Of a stretch of DNA of 53,079 nt, positions 46,769-53,079 are shown in pieces. This stretch comes from Demequina lutea. Lineage in GTDB: Bacteria; Actinomycetota; Actinomycetes; Actinomycetales; Demequinaceae. The position numbers were made by a program, and so were the translations under genes. Numbering within the stretch: position 1 is the stretch's first letter; every line of letters starts with the position of its first letter. The notes below the pieces were generated by a model, which saw only the letters and a list, made by a program, of their open reading frames with translations, had not been told where the DNA came from and ran no database searches. Location of the stretch: NCBI GenBank assembly GCA_003246255.1, contig QKAX01000203.1, positions 1 to 53,079 on the forward strand, written 5' to 3'.

Positions 46769-48172
46769 CTAGGCGCGCTGCAACCCCACCGACACCACCA
46801 CTCCCACGACCACGATGCCCACGAGCGCTATCGCGTACATCGAGCGCCGATACCGGGCCTTGGTGGCCGCCATCACCAGACACGCGATCGCCCCGGGGAC
46901 CAGCGCGAGGCCGTAGCGTCCCGTGGGGTTGGGGAAGTACTGCGGAACCGCCGTGTTGAAGTAGGCCTGTACCTGGGTCGCCAGCGGGTACAGCACCATG
47001 CCAAGGCCTAGCAGCCACCCCAGCGATCGGCGGGCCGGCTCCTTGGCAAACGCCACCACCATCGCAAACATCGCGCCGATCACGAGCACGTTGAGAAGGC
47101 GCGTCCAGGCCACCAGCAGCGCAATGTCGAGCGGCGGCTGGATGTAGTAGTCGGACGCCAGGTTGAACCCCACAAAGAGCGTGGAGATCCATTCGGACCC
47201 GGGCAGGCCCTGCACGTCGCGCGTATTGAGACCCACGAGCGGGTTCTCCCACGACATGTCGCCGCGGCCGCCTTGGAAGGCCTGCCAGGCCAGGTAGGGC
47301 ACCAGAATGGCCAAGGCCATCGCACCCGGCAGGATCCACGTCTCACGCTTCAATCCCCGCCAGCCGCGGTCTCGCAGGTACCGGGCGAGCATCAGGATGG
47401 CCAGCGCGATGAAGGGGATCGTGGTGATGGTCTTTGTCATGCCCACGATGCCGGCCGTCACGGCAGGCAGAACCCACTCGTGGTTGTCCTCGAGAAAGAT
47501 ACGGGCGGCCAACCACAGGGCTATCGCGCCCGCGAGCGGCGCGACGGCGTCGGGGTTGACGGTGGTCGATGCGTGGATGACCCGTGGAAACGTCAGCAGG
47601 ATCATCGGCGCCACCACTGAGATCGCGGGATCAACCCTCCACCGCCGCAGCGCGACGAACAGCATGAACATGCCCGCCGCGAGGAACGGAATGCCCGTCA
47701 AACGGGCGGCGTCCGTGAAGCCCATCGGAGTCACGGCGTCCAGCGCGCGAGCCGGCAGGCCCACCATCGCGTAGTACAGCGGGGGGTGGCTGAAGTTGTA
47801 CTGATCGGCGTCGAACGGAAACTGCCACGGCCACACCGGCGCCCCGCAGTCAGGCAGCGAGTACCGCTCCTGACCCTTACACGCCCACTCTTCACGGATC
47901 TGTGTGGCGATCACGTCGCCGCGAGCTGGCACGTGGAAGTGGGCTATCTGCCAGGCATAGTCCGCGTGAGTTGGCTCGTCGATACGCGACATTGCCGTGC
48001 CGCCGCCAAAGACCACCAGCACCACAAGCACGGCCGAGATCGCCGCATAGATGCTGGCGAGAATCACTCGATGACTGCGCTTGGTGTCAAAGCCGGCCAC
48101 CGCGTCCTCGACGCGTCGAAGCCACATCAACTGCCAACGCTCACGCGGCACGGGCGGGGCTTGTTGGGGCAC
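46769..48172 (-). CDS. Polytopic membrane protein, GT-C glycosyltransferase-like (DUF2142-like)
   Basis: 467 residues from the GTG at 48170-48172, with GGGAGG four bases upstream; upstream in-frame codons lie in the tRNA-Leu gene, and ATG 48127 is an alternative. About ten to eleven membrane helices. The first extracytoplasmic loop holds SRIDEPTHADYAWQ, an Asp-Glu pair after helix 1 as in GT-C enzymes and DUF2142 proteins, and FSHPPLYYAMVGL. GT-C enzymes use polyprenyl-phosphate sugars as donors. A role in cell-wall or lipoglycan decoration is inference. Confidence 0.8.
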   Translation of the reverse strand: MPQQAPPVPRERWQLMWLRRVEDAVAGFDTKRSHRVILASIYAAISAVLVVLVVFGGGTAMSRIDEPTHADYAWQIAHFHVPARGDVIATQIREEWACKGQERYSLPDCGAPVWPWQFPFDADQYNFSHPPLYYAMVGLPARALDAVTPMGFTDAARLTGIPFLAAGMFMLFVALRRWRVDPAISVVAPMILLTFPRVIHASTTVNPDAVAPLAGAIALWLAARIFLEDNHEWVLPAVTAGIVGMTKTITTIPFIALAILMLARYLRDRGWRGLKRETWILPGAMALAILVPYLAWQAFQGGRGDMSWENPLVGLNTRDVQGLPGSEWISTLFVGFNLASDYYIQPPLDIALLVAWTRLLNVLVIGAMFAMVVAFAKEPARRSLGWLLGLGMVLYPLATQVQAYFNTAVPQYFPNPTGRYGLALVPGAIACLVMAATKARYRRSMYAIALVGIVVVGVVVSVGLQRA

Positions 48173-48232
48173 TTGACCTCCCGAGGACGTGAGGAAGGGA
48201 CCCCTTGCGAGTATCAGGATGTTCGAAAAACG

Positions 48233-48321
48233 TGGTGTCCGAGGGGGGACTTGAACCCCCACGCCCTAATACGGGCACTAGCACCTCAAGCTAGCGCGTC
48301 TGCCAATTCCGCCACCCGGAC
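48233..48321 (-). tRNA. tRNA-Leu (anticodon GAG)
   Basis: Minus strand, 89 bases including an encoded CCA (48233-48235). The acceptor GTCCGGG pairs with CTCGGAC with one G-U. The anticodon stem CTAGC/GCTAG encloses loop TTGAGGT, anticodon GAG, reading CUC/CUU. A long variable arm (TGCCCGTATTAGGGCG) makes it a normal class II tRNA-Leu. Discriminator A73. Confidence 0.97.
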
Positions 48322-48446
48322 GAGTGGACCCGAGGCCCGTGGGGGGCCTCAAGTGCGTCGGTAACTCTAGCACGATGCGGGACCCGTCAATGCACCACAT
48401 CCGCACAGAAGCATCGACGGGCCCCACCTTGGGCTGTCGGCAGCGC

Positions 48447-48593
48447 CTAAGTGAACAGGCTCACGCCTCCAGGGCCGATCAGCAGAGCCGCCACGATAAG
48501 CAACACACCCCACATGATCTGGCGCTGGAACAGCCTCACAATGCCGGTGATGCCCACGATCACGCTGATGATCCAGAGAATCGCGTCCCACAT
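48447..48593 (-). CDS. GPGG-motif small membrane protein
   Basis: 48 residues: MWDAILWIISVIVGITGIVR at the start, a short basic loop LFQRQ, a second helix, then LIGPGGVSLFT at the end. Two membrane helices and the terminal GPGG are diagnostic of a small actinobacterial protein family of unknown function. The ATG at 48591-48593 follows AAGGAAGGA. The ribosome site, the motif and the exact family length support it despite its size. Confidence 0.85.
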   Translation of the reverse strand: MWDAILWIISVIVGITGIVRLFQRQIMWGVLLIVAALLIGPGGVSLFT

Positions 48594-48792
48594 GGTTCGT
48601 CCTTCCTTTCGTCTCTTGCGTGCGCTCAGTGCAACCGCGTACAGGCGATTGAGATTCCCCCTCGCGTTCTTACACCCCCATTGCGCCTGGTGAAAAGACG
48701 TCCCGGGACCACCCCAGGGACCTATGGCCCCGGGCCTACGGCTTCCACGTGGATAGCGTCAAAGCGTCGTCATCGTCGACGAGGAGGCTCGC

Positions 48793-49572
48793 ATGGCCAC
48801 GTACGTGTATTTGTCGCTTATCCCTGAGGCGCTTGTCGCTTCAATGCTTGCGCCCGATGATTTTGGGTTGTACTACGCGATTGGCTCGGCCAAGCGATCG
48901 CGCGGCCAGGCATTGTTCTTCTCAGTGGACCGCGACAAGCTAGACCCCAAGGAATTTCCCTTGGAGAAGATCGATGCGGAGTGCGTTCCGCATCCCGACG
49001 GCAGCCCCAAGCTGTCCGTCTACCTTTCGATCTACCGAGTGCTTGAGCGGGTGCCTCGAGACGCACTCGTCGCACTGCACCTTGCGACTGATGACGGCCG
49101 CGTGCTCACCCTCAAGCCCGAGGCATTTGAGCCTGACGGCGAGAAGCGCGCCCACCTTTACCAGGAGTTCTGCCCCGTGACGCCGCGCGTGGTGTCGCGC
49201 CTACACCCCGGCGAGTTTGCGGAGTTCATCACTGACACCGCCAAGAGCGTGCACATCCCGCGCCTCGTGTACGCGGAGCTCACGCTCGGCAATCTCAAGA
49301 ACAACGCCGACCACCCGGATATCGACAATCTGCCGTACCCCAACATCGGGCACCTGCGGGACTGCCTCCGCGAGCTGGCATTTGGCCCGGAGAAGGCCAC
49401 CAAGACCGTGCTGCGCCAGATGACGCAGGAGGTGCTCTACCGCACGATCCGCAATGGATTCTTTGTGGCCGACGCTGACGGCATCACCTCGTTCCCGTTG
49501 CCAAGTCGCGACGCACTTGAGCGCGAACACCTTGCGTGGTGGCGCTCCGCCCAATCCACCTTCGGCCACTGA
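48793..49572 (+). CDS. Uncharacterised 259-residue cytoplasmic protein
   Basis: Starts at an ATG with GAGGAGG five bases upstream. No signal peptide or membrane helix. Notable segments are DDFGLYYAIGSAKRSRGQAL, FFSVDRDKLDPKEFPLEKID, CVPHPDGSPKLSVYLSIYRV, DDGRVLTL and YAELTLGNLKNNADHPDIDN. The pattern is of a conserved single-chain protein, but I cannot assign a fold or reaction. Codon use is less GC-biased than its neighbours (more T-ending and TTG codons), hinting at acquisition. It is 22 bases before the pyrophosphatase gene, so the two probably share a transcript. Confidence 0.8.
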   Translation: MATYVYLSLIPEALVASMLAPDDFGLYYAIGSAKRSRGQALFFSVDRDKLDPKEFPLEKIDAECVPHPDGSPKLSVYLSIYRVLERVPRDALVALHLATDDGRVLTLKPEAFEPDGEKRAHLYQEFCPVTPRVVSRLHPGEFAEFITDTAKSVHIPRLVYAELTLGNLKNNADHPDIDNLPYPNIGHLRDCLRELAFGPEKATKTVLRQMTQEVLYRTIRNGFFVADADGITSFPLPSRDALEREHLAWWRSAQSTFGH

Positions 49573-49594
49573 ACGTCTAGGAAAGGTTTTCACC

Positions 49595-51814
49595 ATGCCC
49601 GCCTGGTTCTGGCTCGTCCCCGTCGCATCGATTGCGGCGCTCGGGGCGGCCTACGGCTTCTTCCGCGCGATGATGAAGGAATCGGAGGGTACGGAGACGA
49701 TGGCGCGCATCGCCGCACACGTGCGCGCCGGCGCCATCGCGTACCTCAAGCAGCAGTACAAGGTGGTGGGCACCGTCCTGGTCTCCCTCACCCTCGTCTT
49801 CTGCGTGCTCGCGTACGTGCTGCACATGCAGAACCCGTGGGTGCCCTTCGCATTCCTCACGGGAGGCCTGTTCTCTGGCCTCGCGGGCTTCATCGGGATG
49901 CGTACGGCGACATATGCCTCGGCGCGCACAGCAAATGCCGCGCGTGACTCGCTCAACCACGGACTGCGCGTCGCATTCCGCTCGGGAGCCGTCATGGGCC
50001 TCACGGTGGTGGGCCTCGGACTCCTTGACATCGCGATCTGGTTCCTGGTCCTCACGAGGTTCTACGGCACCGACGACGCGCACCAGGTGGTGGTCATCAC
50101 CACCACGATGCTGACGTTCGGCATGGGCGCCGCCGTGCAGTCGCTGTTTGCTCGCGTGGGCGGCGGCATCTTCACCAAGGCGGCCGACGTGGGCGCCGAC
50201 CTCGTGGGCAAGATCGAGGCTGGCATTCCCGAGGACGACCCGCGCAACCCCGCGACCATTGCCGACAACGTGGGCGACAACGTGGGCGACGTGGCGGGCA
50301 TGGGTGCCGACCTGTACGAGTCCTACGTGGGCGTGATCCTCGCCTCCGCGGCGCTCGGCGCGGCGGCCTACGCCTCCCACGGCGCTGACGTGCAGCTCAA
50401 GGCAGTCATCGCCCCCATGGTGATCGGCGCGCTCGGCACCATCCTCTCCGTGGTGGGCGTGTTCTTTGTCCGCACAGGAGAGAAGGCCACGCAGAAGCAG
50501 CTGCTCGGCTCGCTCGCGCGCGGCGTCAATGGCGCCGCGCTCCTGATCGGCGTGCTGTCCATCTTTGTCATGTGGGCCATGGGCCTCGACAACATGTGGG
50601 GCCTATGGCTGGCACTGCTCGTTGGCCTCCTTACGGGCATCACGATTGGCCAGGCGGCGGAGTACTTCACGTCGCAGGGCTACGCACCCACCAAGCGCAT
50701 CGCCGATGCCTCCAAGACTGGTCCCGCCACCGTCATCATCGGCGGCGTGGGCGAGGGCATGATGTCGGTCGCGATCCCCGTGCTCGCGGTGGTCACCGGC
50801 ACCGGCCTCGCCTACTTCTTTGGCTCGCACTTCGAGTTCTCGGTGGGCACCATGAGCATGGGCCTCTACGGCATCGGCATGGCCGCCGTAGGCATGCTGT
50901 CTACGCTGGGCATCACGCTCGCCACCGACGCGTACGGCCCCATCGCCGACAACGCGGGCGGCAACGCCGAGATGTCTGGCCTGCCGCCGGAGGTGCGCGA
51001 GCGCACCGACGCCCTCGACTCGCTGGGCAACACCACAGCCGCCACGGGCAAGGGCTTCGCGATCGGCTCGGCCGCCCTCACGGGTATTGCCCTGCTCGCG
51101 TCGTACCTCGAAGAGGTCAAGATCGGCATCTCGCATGTTCTCGAGCGCGGCGACGCCTACACCTTCCCCGATGGCTTCTCGATCGCATCGAACGCGATGG
51201 ACCAGCTCGAGGGCCTCAACCTGATGGACATGATGACCCACTACGAAGTGGTGCTCATCAACCCCAAGGTGATCATCGGCATGTTCCTGGGCGCGATGCT
51301 CGCGTTCGTGTTCTCCGGCATCACCATGAAGGCCGTGGGCCGTGCCGCCGGCCAGATGGTCGACGAGGTGCGTCGCCAGTTCCGCGAGATGCCCGGCATC
51401 ATGTCGGGCACCGAGGACCCCGACTACGCGCGCTGCGTCTCCATCTCTACTCGCGCAGCTCAGCGCGAGATGATGGTGCCGTCCATCCTGGCCATCGCCG
51501 CACCCGTGCTCGTGGGCCTCATCTTCGGCGTGCCGGGCGTGCTCGGCCTGCTTGCAGGTGCCGCCGTCGCAGGCTTCTCGCTGTCGATGTTCATGGCGAA
51601 CGCCGGCGGCGCGTGGGACAACGCCAAGAAGTACATCGAAGAGGGCCACCACGGAGGCAAGGGCTCCGAGTCGCACAAGGCGGCCGTCATCGGCGACACC
51701 GTGGGCGACCCGTTCAAGGACACCTCCGGCCCCGGCCTCAACATCCTCGTGAAGCTCATGTCGATGGAGGCCATCGTGGTGGCCGGCGTGACAGTGGCGG
51801 TGCACCTGGTGTAG
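49595..51814 (+). CDS. hppA: Membrane-bound pyrophosphatase, K+-dependent type, probably Na+-pumping
   Basis: 739 residues from the ATG at 49595 with AAAGG upstream; about 16 membrane helices. Hydrolyses cytosolic pyrophosphate and pumps cations outward. The PPi site is KAADVGADLVGKIEAGIPED plus NVGDNVGDVAGMGAD. Residues 478-487 are GNTTAATGKG: Ala482 and Gly485 instead of Lys and Thr, the signature of K+-dependent enzymes. Glu242 in DLYESYV is placed as in Na+-pumping enzymes such as that of Thermotoga, not shifted by four as in plant-type H+ pumps. Ion choice is inference from these residues. A terminator follows. Confidence 0.94.
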   Translation: MPAWFWLVPVASIAALGAAYGFFRAMMKESEGTETMARIAAHVRAGAIAYLKQQYKVVGTVLVSLTLVFCVLAYVLHMQNPWVPFAFLTGGLFSGLAGFIGMRTATYASARTANAARDSLNHGLRVAFRSGAVMGLTVVGLGLLDIAIWFLVLTRFYGTDDAHQVVVITTTMLTFGMGAAVQSLFARVGGGIFTKAADVGADLVGKIEAGIPEDDPRNPATIADNVGDNVGDVAGMGADLYESYVGVILASAALGAAAYASHGADVQLKAVIAPMVIGALGTILSVVGVFFVRTGEKATQKQLLGSLARGVNGAALLIGVLSIFVMWAMGLDNMWGLWLALLVGLLTGITIGQAAEYFTSQGYAPTKRIADASKTGPATVIIGGVGEGMMSVAIPVLAVVTGTGLAYFFGSHFEFSVGTMSMGLYGIGMAAVGMLSTLGITLATDAYGPIADNAGGNAEMSGLPPEVRERTDALDSLGNTTAATGKGFAIGSAALTGIALLASYLEEVKIGISHVLERGDAYTFPDGFSIASNAMDQLEGLNLMDMMTHYEVVLINPKVIIGMFLGAMLAFVFSGITMKAVGRAAGQMVDEVRRQFREMPGIMSGTEDPDYARCVSISTRAAQREMMVPSILAIAAPVLVGLIFGVPGVLGLLAGAAVAGFSLSMFMANAGGAWDNAKKYIEEGHHGGKGSESHKAAVIGDTVGDPFKDTSGPGLNILVKLMSMEAIVVAGVTVAVHLV

Positions 51815-51850
51815 ATCGACGCGCGCCCTGCACACGGCGTGCGCAACCGG

Positions 51851-51885
51851 CGAGAGGGCTCCGACCACAAGTGGGGGCCCTCTCG
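51851..51885 (+). terminator. Terminator of the pyrophosphatase operon
   Basis: CGAGAGGGCTCC (51851-51862) pairs with GGGGCCCTCTCG (51874-51885) with one G-U pair around an 11-base loop, 37 bases after the stop. No long T run follows. It may also serve the convergent dnaE2 transcript. Confidence 0.75.
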
Positions 51886-51915
51886 TCACGCCTGGAGGTT
51901 GCCGCGGGTAGCGGA

Positions 51916-53079
51916 CTACTGAAAGTCCCTGCTCTTGCTGGGCACGCTCAGGCTCAGCGGAGCCAGGTGCTCGGCCACCAGGTTGGTTGCGCCGTCGGCA
52001 CGCTCGATCATGCCCCTGATCACCAGCGCGGGAGACTTGCGCGCCACCGCCTGATACCGCCTCCACACCGTCTGCGAGCAAATGATGTTGAGAAACCCCG
52101 TCTCGTCCTCGAGCGAGATGAACGTGACGCCCTTGGCGGTGCCCGGGCGCTGACGATGCGTCACCACACCAGCGACGCTCACGCGCCGCTGCGCCTCGTG
52201 CCCCAGTACCCCCGCGACCGTGAGCACGCCATTGCGGTCGAGCCCCTCGCGAACGAACGCCGTGGGGTAGGTGTCCACCGAGACCCCATGCGCCCACACG
52301 TCGGCCACTGCCTCCTCGACCTGGCTCATGCCGGGCAGCGTGGGGGCCTCGAGGCCGGGCACCACGCCCGGCAGGGTGTCGGGCCCCTCGAGCGCGATCA
52401 GCCCGGCCGCCCACAGCCCCTCGCGGCGCGTGATGCCAAAACACTCGAGCGCGCCGGACGTGGCGAGCGCCTCCCACTGCGCCTGCGTGAGCGCCTTGGT
52501 GCCGATGTCGCTCAGGCCCACGTCCTCTCCCCTGGCCATCGCCTCGGCACGCCGCAGCGCGCCCTCGAAGCCTCCGGGTCGCACCCGCACCCGCCGCGCC
52601 ATGTCCTGCAGCGACTCGAAGCGCCGCTCGGAGCGCGCGTCCACGATCGCCTGCGCCGCGTCCGAGCCGAGTCCGCGTACCGAGGCCAGACCCATGCGCA
52701 CCGCAAGAGTGCGGTCCACCTCCGTAAGCGCCACGAGGTCCTCGCGCGCCTCACCCGGCACCGCGAAGGGCTCGCGCAACCGCTCGACGCACGCCAGCAC
52801 GTCGGATCTCTCCACCGACGGCCGCAGCACCACCTGGCCGTGGCGTCGGGCATCGGCCGCTAGCGACTGCGGCGAGTAGAAGCCCATCGGCTGCGCCGCG
52901 AGCAGGCCTGCGTAGAACGCCGCGGGCTTGTGCGCCTTCAGCCAGGTCGAGGCGTACACGAGGTACGCGAAGGAGAACGAGTGCGACTCGGGAAAGCCAA
53001 AATCGGCGAAGGCCTTGAGCTTGTCGAAGATCTGGTGAGCGACGTCCGCGGTCACGCCACGCTCGTTGGCACCCACCAT
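51916..53079 (-). CDS. dnaE2: Error-prone DNA polymerase DnaE2 (ImuC), C-terminal part
   Basis: The last 387 residues; the catalytic PHP and palm parts lie beyond the window. The stretch DKLKAFADFGFPESHSFSFA and LLAAQPMGFYSPQSLAADARRHG is the fingers/little-finger region shared by DnaE2-type alpha subunits. A helix-hairpin-helix (GLASVRGLGSDAAQAIVDAR) and an OB domain follow (VTHRQRPGTAKGVTFISLED). It ends without the tau-binding tail of DnaE1. It works in damage-induced mutagenesis with ImuB and ImuA', which are not visible here. Confidence 0.93.
   Translation of the reverse strand: MVGANERGVTADVAHQIFDKLKAFADFGFPESHSFSFAYLVYASTWLKAHKPAAFYAGLLAAQPMGFYSPQSLAADARRHGQVVLRPSVERSDVLACVERLREPFAVPGEAREDLVALTEVDRTLAVRMGLASVRGLGSDAAQAIVDARSERRFESLQDMARRVRVRPGGFEGALRRAEAMARGEDVGLSDIGTKALTQAQWEALATSGALECFGITRREGLWAAGLIALEGPDTLPGVVPGLEAPTLPGMSQVEEAVADVWAHGVSVDTYPTAFVREGLDRNGVLTVAGVLGHEAQRRVSVAGVVTHRQRPGTAKGVTFISLEDETGFLNIICSQTVWRRYQAVARKSPALVIRGMIERADGATNLVAEHLAPLSLSVPSKSRDFQ

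Noticed and set aside
48793-49572. Mobile-element origin for the 259-residue gene
   Set aside because: Codon bias looks different, but no transposase, integrase, direct repeats or tRNA-adjacent attachment duplication is visible around it.
50572-52863. A 763-codon plus-strand frame and a 624-codon minus-strand frame (50603-52477) across hppA and dnaE2
   Set aside because: Both cross hppA, the terminator and dnaE2 and give His/Arg/Gly-rich sequence without domains; the true frames carry clear enzyme motifs.

Overview
The window is a high-GC chromosomal segment of an actinobacterium, most likely of the order Micrococcales (Cellulomonas/Demequina-like; this genus-level guess is an inference). 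The signs are a Pup-conjugation cluster (mpa, dop, pup, pafA), an ANTAR response regulator, GPGG-motif and DUF5703/DUF6704-type small proteins, frequent GTG starts and many ATGA/GTGA overlaps. The gene order hisF - hisI - trpE - trpC - trpB - trpA - lgt - pyk - ANTAR regulator - polA follows the order I recall from Mycobacterium tuberculosis, with local insertions. I saw no insertion sequence, prophage, integron or CRISPR array.

Layout. 1-3181: the start of a phosphofructokinase gene, polA, and a divergent hotdog thioesterase. 3242-8739: a branched-chain amino acid (Liv-type) ABC importer, livHMGF on the plus strand, with its binding lipoprotein livJ convergent to it. 8926-10275: an ANTAR response regulator, a tRNA with anticodon CAA and a short variable loop, and methylglyoxal synthase. 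10389-36925: 22 consecutive minus-strand genes. In transcription order these are an M50 site-2 protease, trmI, mpa, dop, pup, pafA, a tandem-FKBP lipoprotein, hisF, two half-ABC exporters, hisI, trpE, three small membrane proteins, trpC, trpB, trpA, lgt, gltB, gltD and pyk. 36980-45318: RecB-like nuclease, chemoreceptor, HAD phosphatase, PAC2 protein, UppP, aldo/keto reductase, two small proteins and a 7TM-PAS-GGDEF protein preceded by a small upstream reading frame. 45409-53079: M20 peptidase, a polytopic GT-C-like membrane protein, tRNA-Leu(GAG), a GPGG small membrane protein, an unrecognised 259-residue protein in a probable operon with a membrane pyrophosphatase, and the 3' end of dnaE2.

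How the genes work together. The Pup cluster has the ligase (PafA), the depupylase/deamidase (Dop), Pup ending in Gly-Gly-Gln and the AAA unfoldase, but no prcB/prcA between pup and pafA. The unfoldase also stops before the C-terminal region and gate-opening tail of proteasome-coupled Mpa. This suggests pupylation that runs without a 20S proteasome. Histidine, tryptophan and glutamate synthesis (hisF, hisI, trpE, trpCBA, gltBD) and pyruvate kinase are packed into one polarity with an exporter whose two halves have complementary intact and degenerate ATP sites. Two further points stand out: a membrane pyrophosphatase with the residues of K+-dependent, probably Na+-pumping enzymes, coupled to an uncharacterised protein, and a class I-shaped tRNA with a leucine anticodon. 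Products are called from protein motifs read by eye; no database search was possible.
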